51,585 bases of DNA from positions 1 through 51,585 of the forward strand of contig JAIKYQ010000067.1 in NCBI GenBank assembly GCA_024683035.1, read 5' to 3'. The DNA comes from Eubacterium sp. (GTDB taxonomy: Bacteria > Bacillota > Clostridia > Lachnospirales > Lachnospiraceae). The notes beneath the pieces are model-generated. The model was not told where the DNA came from and ran no database searches. It saw only the letters and a program-made list of their open reading frames with translations. Below are positions 25,140 through 33,211 of the stretch, one piece after another. Each line of letters opens with the position of its first letter. The first letter of the stretch is position 1. A program made the position numbers and the translations under genes.

Positions 25140-25997
25140 ATGTCTCTGCAGCAGATCATCGGAGCCGCCCTGCTCGCGGCGGGAATCGCATTCGGTATAC
25201 GGATTTTATCGCATGCCCTGAAAAACAGGCAGGCTGTTTCGGCAGAAAACGGATGTTTTTCCGTACTCTGTCTGCTGGAGGCGCCGCTCTATTTCTGCGC
25301 TACGCTCGGCATCTCTGATTTTCTCCTCAACACGCTGGTGTTCCGGCATCTGCACCTGGCGGATGACAAAAAACTCCCGGGTACACTGTGCACAGCCTGC
25401 CTGGTACCCGGTGCCGTCATTGCCTTTTCTCTTCTGCAGGCCGAAAACCCGGTCGATCTCCGGACCCTGCTCTGCTGCTCCGTATCCATTGCTCTGGGAT
25501 CTGCGGCCGGTTCCCGCTTTGTCGGGAAACTGGATGGAGCGAAAATAAGGAAGTATCTCGGCTATGCCCTGCTTGTATCGATGGGTGCCCTGATCCTGCG
25601 CATCCTGCTGTCCCGCGGAACACCGGGTGTGCTGCTCGGCCTTTCCGGGAGAAAGCTGGCCTTCGCTGTTGTTTTTTCTTTCTTCTGGGGTGCTTTCAAC
25701 ATGCTGGGGGTACCGATGAAACCCGCGGGCACCGCCATGTTCCTGCTGCTGGGGCTTTCCCCTCTGAACACACTGACACTGCTCCTGGTCATGTGCTGTA
25801 TAGGCCCCTTCGGAGGCGCCGTGCCGGTCCTGAAAAGCGGCAATTACCACCAGAAGCTCGTCTGTGCCGCCGTCCTCGGCGGGTCACTCGGCGCCGTACT
25901 GGGAAGCCTGCTGGCCCTGTCCCTTCCCGCTCTGGTATTGAACGTCCTTCTGCTGGCAGTCATGCTGATCGCCATTATATCGATTCTCCGGGAATAA
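25140..25997 (+). CDS. TauE/SafE-like multi-pass membrane protein (probable transporter)
   Basis: A 285-residue protein with about eight hydrophobic segments in two similar halves. An example is SLQQIIGAALLAAGIAFGI at the start; a second-half block reads LPLVLGGSLGAVLG-like around residues 240-255. The length and two-repeat plan fit the TSUP (sulfite exporter TauE/SafE, DUF81) family, which moves small organic or sulfur anions. I do not see a residue set that decides the substrate. I chose ATG 25140 because AAAGGAA precedes it; an in-frame ATG 36 bases earlier has no ribosome site. It is convergent with the sensor kinase, six bases apart. The opposite end carries a strong promoter. Confidence 0.7.
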   Translation: MSLQQIIGAALLAAGIAFGIRILSHALKNRQAVSAENGCFSVLCLLEAPLYFCATLGISDFLLNTLVFRHLHLADDKKLPGTLCTACLVPGAVIAFSLLQAENPVDLRTLLCCSVSIALGSAAGSRFVGKLDGAKIRKYLGYALLVSMGALILRILLSRGTPGVLLGLSGRKLAFAVVFSFFWGAFNMLGVPMKPAGTAMFLLLGLSPLNTLTLLLVMCCIGPFGGAVPVLKSGNYHQKLVCAAVLGGSLGAVLGSLLALSLPALVLNVLLLAVMLIAIISILRE

Positions 25998-26003
25998 GCC
26001 TGC

Positions 26004-27299
26004 TCATGCGGGATGCCGGCTGCCGGCATCCGGCATGCCGATCGCAAAACAGACTCCTTCTGACTCGTTTTTCACGGAAAGTACAAAACCATGCTGTTCC
26101 GTGATTTCCCTGGCGAGGGCCATGCCGATCCCCGTGCTGCCGCCATCTCCGGTATGAAACCGTTCGAACATATGCTGCTGTTCCTCTTCGGACAGCTGTC
26201 TTCCGTCATCCCAGATCCGGAGCGTGTTCTGTGAAAAGGAAACGCTGATCTCTTTTTGGGCGTACCGGATCGCATTGGCCAGGATATTTGTCACCGCCTG
26301 TTTCATTTTCTGCACATCCACAGAAAGAAAACGGTCCTCGATCCGGATGTCCACCTGCAGCTGCCGTTTACGGATCTCGGCCTCCAGGGTATCCAGACAG
26401 TCCCCCACCAGTTCGCTGACGGAAATATCTTCCCTCTTCAGTTCATCCAACCCTCTGTCTGCCCGGGACAAAGCCAGAATGTCATCCACCAGGCATGCCA
26501 TCTTATTTGCTTCTTCCGTGATAACAGCCAGTCCGTGTGCTTCATCCTGTACAATGCCTTTCTGCATGCCTTCCGCAAATCCCCGGATCGACATCAGCGG
26601 CGTTTTCAGTTCATGCGATGCATTTTCAAAAAACCGTTTCTGTTTTTCCTGTTCCTGCCGGATCGCTTTGTCGGTGCGGTATCCGAGCCAGGATGCCACG
26701 GCCGTACATACGGCCAGCACAACGGCCAGCAGGACCTCTGTCATCGAAAGCATCCAGATAGAGGACGTCACATTGACACAGGTGATCAGAATATCCTCTT
26801 CGCCATCTGCCGCACTGCTTTCGTTTCCGTCCTGTCCTGCCTGTGCTGTCTGTCCCTGCAGAGGGGTCTGCTGAATATAGTAGATCTGCCCGTCCAGGGC
26901 CGCCCGCACAGTTTCTCCCATCGTTTCGGGATGGGCCCGGCACCATTCGACCAGCTGCGTTTCCCCGGAATAGTACTCCCATTCCCAGTACCAGTCCCAG
27001 TCTCCGCCCGTGTATCCGGACGAATCATCGCCGCCGGATTCTTCCATCCCGGGTGCGTCAATAAATGAAAAGACCTCGAAAAACGTATCCTCCCCGGTCT
27101 CATCGTCCTGCCGGTATCCCCACCCGTCTTCTGACGTATAGACCGTGCTTTCCCGGATCGCTTCTTCCGCTCTGCCGCGGATATAGGCACTCAGAAAAAG
27201 ATATACGACCAGCAGGATCAGGACAGAAGAAACTGCCATGGTCAGAAAGATCTGCCTGCCGATATTTCTCTTTCTGCTGTCCGCCTTTTTTGCTTTCAT
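26004..27299 (-). CDS. two-component sensor histidine kinase
   Basis: A 431-residue membrane kinase. TM1 (about 15-38) leads to an extracytoplasmic sensor of about 130 residues, then TM2 (about 165-195), a HisKA domain with FFENASHELKTPLMSIRG (phospho-acceptor His) and HATPase with NILANAIRYA (N box), IWDDGRQL (G1) and GSTGIGMALA (G2). The sensor part is unusual: it is acidic and aromatic, with GGDWDWYWEWEYYSG. This resembles the Asp/Trp/Tyr repeats of the secreted protein made from the same operon. I chose ATG 27299, which overlaps the regulator stop by four bases (ATGA). The response regulator is its partner. Confidence 0.94.
   Translation of the reverse strand: MKAKKADSRKRNIGRQIFLTMAVSSVLILLVVYLFLSAYIRGRAEEAIRESTVYTSEDGWGYRQDDETGEDTFFEVFSFIDAPGMEESGGDDSSGYTGGDWDWYWEWEYYSGETQLVEWCRAHPETMGETVRAALDGQIYYIQQTPLQGQTAQAGQDGNESSAADGEEDILITCVNVTSSIWMLSMTEVLLAVVLAVCTAVASWLGYRTDKAIRQEQEKQKRFFENASHELKTPLMSIRGFAEGMQKGIVQDEAHGLAVITEEANKMACLVDDILALSRADRGLDELKREDISVSELVGDCLDTLEAEIRKRQLQVDIRIEDRFLSVDVQKMKQAVTNILANAIRYAQKEISVSFSQNTLRIWDDGRQLSEEEQQHMFERFHTGDGGSTGIGMALAREITEQHGFVLSVKNESEGVCFAIGMPDAGSRHPA
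26011..26031. terminator. palindromic hairpin in the convergent gene ends
   Basis: GGATGCCGG (26011-26019) pairs with CCGGCATCC (26023-26031) across CTG. It lies inside the last codons of the sensor kinase, 14 bases past the permease stop. There is no T-run, so its role as a terminator is uncertain. Confidence 0.4.
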
Positions 27300-27991
27300 A
27301 GGACTTCTCCCAGACGATAGCCATATCCCCATACGGTCACCACCGTGACCCGGCTTCCGGCCCGACGCAGCTTTTTCCGGATACGCCGCACGGTTTCATC
27401 GGTCACACGCGTCTCCGTTTCCCTGTCAAAGCCCCAGACGGCATCCAGCAGCGTTTCCCGGGAAACAGACTGTTCCGGGTGCTGCAGCAGGAACCGCAGA
27501 AAGGCCAGTTCCAGTTCGGTCAGCCCCAGATCTTCCTCTCCGCAGAATACGGCGTGCCGGGAAGCGGAATACAGCAGATCCCCGTAGGCCCGTTCTTCTT
27601 TTTCCGCTTCTCCCGCATGCTCCATCTCAATCCGGCGGAACAGCGCCTTGATCCGCATGACCAGCATCGACGGAGAAAACGGCTTGATCAGATAATCGTC
27701 GCCGCCGGATGTGATCCCGATCATATAATCCGCCTCTGTTTCTTTAGCCGTCAGGATGATGATCGGGACGGAGGAGATCTTCCTCAGTTCTTTACAGATG
27801 GTGATCCCGTCTGATCCCGGCATCATAATATCGAGGATCACCATATCCGAAGGAAGGGCGGCGAACTCCCGCAGGAGTTCGTCACCCGTTTCAAACACCG
27901 TTACTTCAAATCCGGCTTCCTTCAGGAAGACCTCCAGGATTTCCCGGATGTTCGCCTCATCATCAGCTGCATAGATACGCTTTTTGTTCAT
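27296..27991 (-). CDS. OmpR/PhoB-type response regulator
   Basis: A 231-residue regulator. The receiver (about 1-118) has the acidic pair in YAADDEANIRE, the phospho-acceptor Asp in DMVILDIMMPGSDG, the Thr/Ser strand VPIIILTAKE and the Lys in LIKPFS. The winged-helix DNA-binding domain (about 135-231) ends in VTDETVRRIRKKLRRAG and TVWGYGYRL. It is an activator or repressor depending on phosphorylation by the downstream kinase. The ATG at 27991 lies inside the end of the acidic-repeat gene, so the three genes overlap successively and form one operon. A direct repeat of TGTCA near 28915 is a candidate binding site for this family. Confidence 0.95.
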   Translation of the reverse strand: MNKKRIYAADDEANIREILEVFLKEAGFEVTVFETGDELLREFAALPSDMVILDIMMPGSDGITICKELRKISSVPIIILTAKETEADYMIGITSGGDDYLIKPFSPSMLVMRIKALFRRIEMEHAGEAEKEERAYGDLLYSASRHAVFCGEEDLGLTELELAFLRFLLQHPEQSVSRETLLDAVWGFDRETETRVTDETVRRIRKKLRRAGSRVTVVTVWGYGYRLGEVL

Positions 27992-28763
27992 TTTCAAAAA
28001 TCTTGTTCTCGATTTCCGAGATCCCTTCTTCTTCCTCTTCGATCTGCTTCTCCAACTCTTTTATTCTATCATATGCCGCCAGCAATGTGTCTTTTTCTTC
28101 GGACGTGATGACGCCGTCATCCACCAGCTTCTGATACCGGTACGCTTCGATCTTGTCATACAGGGTACCGGCTTTTTCATACAGCTGATCCAGCCGCTCC
28201 TCACAGGCCGTCCGTTTTTCTTCCTCTTCCTCTGTCCATTCCCCGCTTTCAGCATAGAGATCTGCGATTTCAGACCAGACCATTTCAATCTCCGCTTCGA
28301 TTTCCGAAAGGGTCTGCTGCTCCTCTTCTGTCAGGCTCTCTTTCCGATCCGCCTCCCCGTCTTCGAACAGCTCTCCTTCTGCATCGCCGAAGCAGTCTTC
28401 ACAGATGCCCCGGTCCCCATACCAGTCATCGTAATCATCCCCGTCTTCATACCAGTCCCCGTAATACGCTCCGTCTTCGTACCAGTCATCATAATACGCC
28501 CCGTCCTCATACCTGTCATCGTAATACGCTCCGTCTTCGTACCAGTCATCGTAATACGCTCCGTCCCCGTACCAGTCATCATAATCATCCCAGTCTGCGT
28601 ACCAGTCTCCCTCGTACTCCCCGGATTCTTCTTTTTCTTTTCCTTCTGAAGAAACCTGGCTGTCTTTTTCCGCTGCAAACACAAGCTGCGGGCCCGCTGC
28701 CAGACTTCCGCTTACAAATACCGCCAACGCTGCCGCCAGTGCCGGAATCATTTTTTTCTTCAT
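27963..28763 (-). CDS. secreted protein with Asp/Trp/Tyr decapeptide repeats and a helical C-terminal domain
   Basis: A 266-residue exported protein. A signal peptide of about 30 residues (KKKMIPALAAALAVFVSGSLA core) is followed by a short acidic spacer. A repeat tract of roughly five DDWYEDGAYY-like units comes next (about residues 62-117), then a CxxC pair (GICEDCFGD). A long Glu-rich helical part ends the protein, resembling a coiled coil (TEEEQQTLSEIEAEIEMVWS). It is first in an operon with an OmpR-type regulator and a sensor kinase whose outer domain has a similar aromatic-acidic patch. I infer an accessory surface or sensor protein. Metal or cation binding by the Asp/Glu-rich repeats is plausible but untested. 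AAGGAGG precedes the tandem ATGs; I chose the second (28763). Confidence 0.82.
   Translation of the reverse strand: MKKKMIPALAAALAVFVSGSLAAGPQLVFAAEKDSQVSSEGKEKEESGEYEGDWYADWDDYDDWYGDGAYYDDWYEDGAYYDDRYEDGAYYDDWYEDGAYYGDWYEDGDDYDDWYGDRGICEDCFGDAEGELFEDGEADRKESLTEEEQQTLSEIEAEIEMVWSEIADLYAESGEWTEEEEEKRTACEERLDQLYEKAGTLYDKIEAYRYQKLVDDGVITSEEKDTLLAAYDRIKELEKQIEEEEEGISEIENKIFENEQKAYLCS
28413..28580. repeat. imperfect 30-bp tandem repeats coding DDWYEDGAYY
   Basis: About five and a half 30-bp units, each coding ten residues of the form D-D-W-Y-(E/G)-D-G-A-Y-Y. Some unit pairs are nearly identical at the DNA level, suggesting recent expansion. Confidence 0.9.
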
Positions 28764-28914
28764 CATACTCCTCCTTATTATGCTGTACTCCCGGACAGGC
28801 ATTTCATCCTGTCCTTTGCTGCTGCGGGCCCGGATGCTTTCCGGTCCCCGTTTCCTGCTGTCTGCAGAGTACAGGAAAAAAAGGAGAAAATCCCCCGTGG
28901 TACTGTAAGAAAAA

Positions 28915-28967
28915 TGTCACAAAAGTGTCATGGCACATGCGCTATTCTGCCCGTTTCCGTGTATAAT
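28915..28967 (+). promoter_or_regulatory. Pho-box-like direct repeat and -10 in the divergent region
   Basis: TGTCA is repeated at 28915-28919 and 28926-28930, 11 bases apart as for OmpR/PhoB-type sites. The stretch TGTCACAAAAGTGTCAT matches the E. coli Pho-box consensus TGTCATAAAACTGTCAT at 15 of 17 positions. TATAAT for the CapA-like gene lies at 28962-28967 with no good -35. The repeat is also upstream of the two-component operon on the other strand. Confidence 0.5.
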
Positions 28968-29042
28968 ATACCTGTCACCGTCTGTGAGCCGGAATTGTTT
29001 TCCTATTCAAAAACGACAGCAGCTGTCTGAAAGGATCTGTGC

Positions 29043-30332
29043 ATGAAACATCGGCCTTCCCTTATCTCCGTGTTTTCTTTTCTGTCCGGCCGCGGCATGA
29101 CAGTCTGTTCCCGGATCCTTTTTTCTGCCGCCGTTTTTTTCCTGCCCGTTTTGTATGGATCCGTACCCGTGTCCGCAGACTGCTTTCTGAACACCGTGGC
29201 GTCCGTATCGGCAAAGGCCCTTCAAAACGCCGTAACCGCCGTTTCCGCATCTGCCGCTTTTGACGACCTTATGGACCAAATAGCAAATACGCCGGTTCCG
29301 CTCACTGCGGAACCGGCCTCCTCGGAAGAACGGCACTATGATTTTACCCTCGGCTTTGCCGGCGACATCAATTTTGCCGATGACTATATCCCCATGCAGT
29401 TTCTGGCCGCCATCGGCTCTGAAAACATTGCCGACGGCGTCGACCCGGCCTATATCGAAATCATGAACCGCATGGACCTGATGTGGGTCAATAACGAGTT
29501 TACTTACAGCACACGCGGCGAACCGCTTCCCGGCAAGGCTTTTACCTTCCGGTCTGATCCCGCCCATGTTTCCTATCTGCATGACCTGGGTGTCGACATC
29601 GTAGGACTGGCCAACAACCACTCTTTTGATTATGGCGAAGAATCTTTCCTGGATACGCTGGCTACGCTGGAAGAGGCGCAGATCCCCTATGTGGGCGCCG
29701 GCCGCACGATACAGGAAGCCGCTGCTCCCGTATATCTGGAAACAAGCGGCTTCACCATTGCCTATGTTGCTGCCTCCTGTGCGGAGGATTATGTTTATAC
29801 CCCGGAAGCAACCGATACGACCCCCGGTATCCTGCTCTGCAAGGATATGACCCGTTTTCTGGACTCCATCCGGACCGCGGCAGAAAATGCGGACTATGTC
29901 ATTGCTCTCCCGCACTGGGGTACCGAACACACCACCTGGCTGCAGGATATCCAGCGGGACGGCGCCCGGGCCTGTATCGACGCAGGAGCCGACGTGGTGA
30001 TCGGAGCACATCCCCATGTCTTACAGGGGATCGAGTATTACAACGGCAAACCGATCCTGTACAGTCTCGGCAATTTCTGGTTCGACAGCTATGACATCGA
30101 TACCGTTGTAGCCGCCCTGCACTTTACAGGCACCACCTCCACCAGGGACTACTCCCTCGATGCGGCCGACGTTGAACTGATCGTCTATCCCGGCACACAG
30201 ACCGGCATACAGACCTGGCTGGCTTATACCGAAGACTGGAAAGACCGGATCCTCCGCTATCTGGAAACCATTTCCTATGGCATTCAGATCGATGAAGAGG
30301 GCATTATACATCCTGCCGATCAAGAGCCCTGA
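29043..30332 (+). CDS. CapA family (PGA_cap) metallophosphatase-like exported protein
   Basis: A 429-residue protein with a hydrophobic N-terminal anchor or signal (about 25-47) and a CapA/calcineurin-like domain. Family blocks are FAGDINFADDY, MDLMWVNNEFTYS, GLANNHSFDYGEESF, ALPHWGTEH and GAHPHVLQGIEYYNGKPILYSLGNFWFDS. Asp, Asn and His of these blocks form the metal site. In Bacillus, CapA takes part in poly-gamma-glutamate export, but the other genes of that system (capB, capC) are absent, so the role here is unknown. It is divergent from the two-component operon, with the TGTCA repeats between them. It is convergent with the lipoprotein gene, 17 bases apart. Confidence 0.9.
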   Translation: MKHRPSLISVFSFLSGRGMTVCSRILFSAAVFFLPVLYGSVPVSADCFLNTVASVSAKALQNAVTAVSASAAFDDLMDQIANTPVPLTAEPASSEERHYDFTLGFAGDINFADDYIPMQFLAAIGSENIADGVDPAYIEIMNRMDLMWVNNEFTYSTRGEPLPGKAFTFRSDPAHVSYLHDLGVDIVGLANNHSFDYGEESFLDTLATLEEAQIPYVGAGRTIQEAAAPVYLETSGFTIAYVAASCAEDYVYTPEATDTTPGILLCKDMTRFLDSIRTAAENADYVIALPHWGTEHTTWLQDIQRDGARACIDAGADVVIGAHPHVLQGIEYYNGKPILYSLGNFWFDSYDIDTVVAALHFTGTTSTRDYSLDAADVELIVYPGTQTGIQTWLAYTEDWKDRILRYLETISYGIQIDEEGIIHPADQEP

Positions 30333-30349
30333 GAATTCTGTGATCTGTC

Positions 30350-31129
30350 CTATTCTGCTTCCGCGTTTCCCGCAGCTCCTTCTCCCGGCGCGGCACTCTG
30401 CAGCGGTGTATTCTGCTGTGCTGTATCCTGCTGTGCTGTATTCTGCTGTGTTGTATTCTGCTGGGTTGTGCTCTTGGGCTTTTCGTCTGTCTCTATTCTT
30501 TTTACGTGTGTTACGGCCACGGCGGAATCCGTGCTTCCGGCGCTGTTTTCGAATCGGCAGTAGGAGCCCCATCCGTTAAAGCCGGACGCCACATTAAACA
30601 GTGACAGAACCTCTGTCGTTTCCCCGGAGCATTCCATATACGGGAAATATTCGCCTATCTCGGAAAAAGGAATATCCTTTCCGTCCGGACTGACCGCATG
30701 CCACATCATCTTATCCGCATTGTCAGCCGATGCAATGTACATGCAGCTGTATCCTTCCGTGAGGCTCTCATCCGTCGGCTGCTCCGTGACCTGGGGTAAA
30801 CCCGCCTGCGTTCCGGCAGCCGGCTGCGGCGCTGCTGCCGCCTCCTGTGTCCCTTCTGCATCCGCTGGGGCTGCCGCCGCATCCGCTGGCGTTTCTTCCA
30901 CGGCTCCGCCCGATGCCGGTGCTGCTGCCTGCTCCGCTTCCGAAGTCGATGCTGCCGCTGCCGCCGCATCCGACGTCTTTTCGGCTTCCTGTACCGGTGC
31001 TTCCGTTACGGCCGCGTCTGTCTGCCCTTCCTGTGCTTTGTCCTTCTTACTGCCGCAGGCAGATGTAAAGGCAAGGATACCGAGCAGCAATACAGCACAC
31101 AGGGTCCTGCAGTAACGTTTCTTTTTCAT
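30350..31129 (-). CDS. lipoprotein with low-complexity linkers, unknown function
   Basis: A 259-residue lipoprotein. The lipobox LAFTSAC puts the acylated Cys at about residue 25 after a classic signal (KKKRYCRTLCAVLLLGILA). An Ala/Glu/Pro/Ser linker (about 30-130) follows. A folded-looking core of about 90 residues is next (SLTEGYSCMYIASADNADKMMW, YFPYMECSGETTEVLSLFN and GWGSYCRFE), then a Gln/Thr/Asn repeat tail made of QQNT-like units. I do not recognise the core. It follows dhaL by 65 bases on the same strand with AGGAGG before the ATG, so it may be read from the same transcript. A role in the sugar pathway is not indicated. Confidence 0.83.
   Translation of the reverse strand: MKKKRYCRTLCAVLLLGILAFTSACGSKKDKAQEGQTDAAVTEAPVQEAEKTSDAAAAAASTSEAEQAAAPASGGAVEETPADAAAAPADAEGTQEAAAAPQPAAGTQAGLPQVTEQPTDESLTEGYSCMYIASADNADKMMWHAVSPDGKDIPFSEIGEYFPYMECSGETTEVLSLFNVASGFNGWGSYCRFENSAGSTDSAVAVTHVKRIETDEKPKSTTQQNTTQQNTAQQDTAQQNTPLQSAAPGEGAAGNAEAE
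30408..30467. repeat. four tandem 15-bp units coding TTQQN-like repeats
   Basis: Units resembling GTATTCTGCTGTGCT begin at 30408, 30423, 30438 and 30453. They code the Gln/Thr/Asn tail of the lipoprotein on the minus strand. Confidence 0.88.
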
Positions 31130-31194
31130 GGTGAACCTCCTGTTTCCTGAATAAACCTGATACTTTCCGCGTATTGTCTATGCGCAATCTTTAT

Positions 31195-31842
31195 TTACAG
31201 GCTGCCGGCTGCCTCCCGCAGCCCTTCCAGCAGGTATTTGCCCGCTACAGCCCCCTGATCCGGAACTCCCGCTGCTTTCGCCGCATGCACGGCTGCTTTT
31301 CCGAATTTCGGAACCATGGTTTTTGTCGCCTCGACTCCTTCCCCTGCGCCGGCGACGGCAGCATCCAGAACCGCGGACAGGCTGCCGCCCGCTTCTGCTT
31401 CCCGGCGGGCTGCTTCTGCCGCAGGCTGCATGGCATCCAGGATCGTCCGGTCACCCGGTTCACATTTTCCGCGTTTTTGGATCCCGGCTGCAAAGCCTTC
31501 CAGAAAACCTGCCAGATCGGCCGGCTTGATCTCTGCTTTTGCTTTTAGAACCTTTCCGCCCTCCATGATCCCGCTGGCCATCAGCGTTCCCATGGTGGAA
31601 GGGACGACGCCGGCCATTTTCATGCCGGCTTTCATAAGCGTCTTGCCCGCATCCTGTATCTCCAGGTTGCCCCGCAGCAGATCCGGCAAGGCCCCGAATC
31701 CCTTCTGCATAGTCAGCCCAAGGTCACCGTCTCCCATGCGGGCGTCCATTTCACAGAGTTCGTCTTTTTTATCATCAAAAACACGGGCTGCCCCGGCAAA
31801 CAATTCCGGAAGCTGCTCGGCTCGGATCGTTTCCATGCTCAT
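31195..31842 (-). CDS. dhaL: DhaL-type subunit of a dihydroxyacetone-kinase family enzyme (divergent)
   Basis: A 215-residue all-helical nucleotide-binding subunit. The three Asp that hold Mg-ADP/ATP are in MDARMGDGDLGLTMQKGF. The usual motif is DGDHG, but here it reads DGDLG, so the His is missing. GVVPSTMGTLMASGIMEGG and PGDRTILDAMQPAAEAA are family blocks. DhaL passes phosphate to DhaK-bound dihydroxyacetone. In PTS-linked systems the donor is DhaM, and no dhaM gene is in the window, so ATP may be the direct donor or DhaM is elsewhere. It starts 16 bases after dhaK. The His loss together with unusual DhaK motifs suggests a substrate other than dihydroxyacetone. Confidence 0.87.
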   Translation of the reverse strand: MSMETIRAEQLPELFAGAARVFDDKKDELCEMDARMGDGDLGLTMQKGFGALPDLLRGNLEIQDAGKTLMKAGMKMAGVVPSTMGTLMASGIMEGGKVLKAKAEIKPADLAGFLEGFAAGIQKRGKCEPGDRTILDAMQPAAEAARREAEAGGSLSAVLDAAVAGAGEGVEATKTMVPKFGKAAVHAAKAAGVPDQGAVAGKYLLEGLREAAGSL

Positions 31843-31858
31843 CGTTTCCTGCCCTCCG

Positions 31859-32848
31859 TCAGTTCCTGATAAACGGGGTACGGACCGGGTATTCCAAATA
31901 CTCTTTCAGCGTCGGATTCAGACGGCAAATGGAAAGAGAAGCCCCGGCCATTTCCATGGAAGTCGCATACTCACCTACATAGGTATGGTACACGCGGATG
32001 CCTTTTTCGTCCAGAAGTTTCCGCACACTGCCGGAGAAGATATACAGTTCTTCCAGGCTGGTCGCACCCAGTCCGTTGACCAGGACAGCTACTTCTTCCC
32101 CCGCTTCCACGGATATATCCTTCAGAATGGTTTCCAGCGACTCTTCTGCCAGTTCGTCCGAAGACTTGACCGGTCCGTTCCAGACACCCGGCTCCCCGTG
32201 AATCCCCATGCCCATGGCCATTTCGTCCTCGCCGAGCGTAAAGTTCGGATGCCCGATCTCCGGAATGATGCAGGGGGTGAAGGCAAACCCGACCGTGCGC
32301 GTATTGTCGCCGGCCAGTTTTGCCGCTTCATACACTTCATCCAGGGTACCCATCTGTGCGGCCTTTGCGCCGGCCGCCTTGTACATGAAAAAGATTCCGG
32401 CAATGCCCCGGCGGGCAGAGGGATCTGCATGGGAGTTCACATCATCCGCACCGACGATGGAACGTGTCTCGATATCGTCCATTTCCAGCAGCTCTGCCGC
32501 CATGTCGAAGTTCATGATGTCCCCGGTGTAGTTTCCGTAAAGAAACAGGATTCCGGCACCGGCTTCCACTTCTTTGGAAATCTCATAGATCTGCTCGGCG
32601 GAAGGTGACTGGAACACATTTCCCACTCCGCAGCCGTCCAGCAGGCCTTCTCCGACATAGCCCAGGAACAGAGGCAGATGCCCCGTGCCTCCTCCGGTAA
32701 TGATGGCTACCTTCCCGGGTACTTTCTTCGCCGTACAGTAGCAGTGCACATCGTCATTGACATATTTCACCATGTCCGGATGTGCCGTATAGATGCCGCG
32801 CAGCATATCTTCTGTATAGCCCTCTGGGCGATTCATGATCTTTTTCAT
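31859..32848 (-). CDS. dhaK: DhaK-type kinase subunit (divergent)
   Basis: A 329-residue substrate-binding subunit. The usual SGGGSGHEPLH region reads TGGGTGHLPLFLGYVG: the catalytic-region His is kept, but Glu and the next residues differ. NYTGDIMNFDMAAELL keeps the Asp expected to act as base. MGMGIHGEPGVWNG is conserved. The family phosphorylates dihydroxyacetone, but related kinases of this fold act on erythrulose or other keto sugars. The altered GHLP motif, paired with the altered DhaL, hints at a special substrate. GAAGGAGA precedes the ATG. It lies 360 bases after mtnA with a hairpin-rich spacer and is presumed to be part of the same catabolic block. Confidence 0.88.
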   Translation of the reverse strand: MKKIMNRPEGYTEDMLRGIYTAHPDMVKYVNDDVHCYCTAKKVPGKVAIITGGGTGHLPLFLGYVGEGLLDGCGVGNVFQSPSAEQIYEISKEVEAGAGILFLYGNYTGDIMNFDMAAELLEMDDIETRSIVGADDVNSHADPSARRGIAGIFFMYKAAGAKAAQMGTLDEVYEAAKLAGDNTRTVGFAFTPCIIPEIGHPNFTLGEDEMAMGMGIHGEPGVWNGPVKSSDELAEESLETILKDISVEAGEEVAVLVNGLGATSLEELYIFSGSVRKLLDEKGIRVYHTYVGEYATSMEMAGASLSICRLNPTLKEYLEYPVRTPFIRN

Positions 32849-33211
32849 ACTCTTCTCCTTCCTGATTCTGATTCATATTGATGAAAAAACGGACGCATTC
32901 CCCGCGGATACAGAACTCCAGCGCCGACAGTCGGCTTATGGGGATCTGTATTCCTTCGGAACGCTGCCTTTTCAAAACGTGGACAGCAGCCGGAGGACAC
33001 ATACTTTTACAAGCGCGCATTCTGAAAGGAACGAAGCTGAGATCCACGGTTTACGCAGACTTAGTGTCCGGGATAAGAACACAGCCTTCTCCATCTCTTC
33101 TTAAAACCTATAGATATCCGGAATCTGCGTCGGGCGCCTTGCCCCTGTACAAACAGCCGGCTCCGGAGAGAGCCGGCTGCAAAGTCATGTAAGCGACTTA
33201 CAGAGATCCTG
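32849..33211. other. hairpin-rich intergenic region between mtnA and dhaK
   Basis: No gene is supported in these 363 bases. A strong hairpin with arms CAGCCGGCTC (33154-33163) and GAGCCGGCTG (33170-33179) follows mtnA; its minus-strand T-run is only TTTGT, so it is a weak terminator. Nearer dhaK, GGATACAGA (32906-32914) pairs with TCTGTATTCC (32945-32954) around GCCGA/TCGGC (32923-32927, 32931-32935), and GCTGC/GCAGC forms another stem. Two 6-bp long-range pairs cross in order (CGTGGA with TCCACG, GGACAC with GTGTCC). I could not name a riboswitch, T-box or 6S RNA, and no good promoter is visible. Confidence 0.45.

Noticed and set aside
29043-30332. Poly-gamma-glutamate capsule operon
   Set aside because: Only a CapA-like gene is present; capB, capC and capE are absent.
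32754-33047. 97-codon minus-strand frame between mtnA and dhaK
   Set aside because: It overlaps the dhaK start in another frame, has no family motif and no ribosome site.
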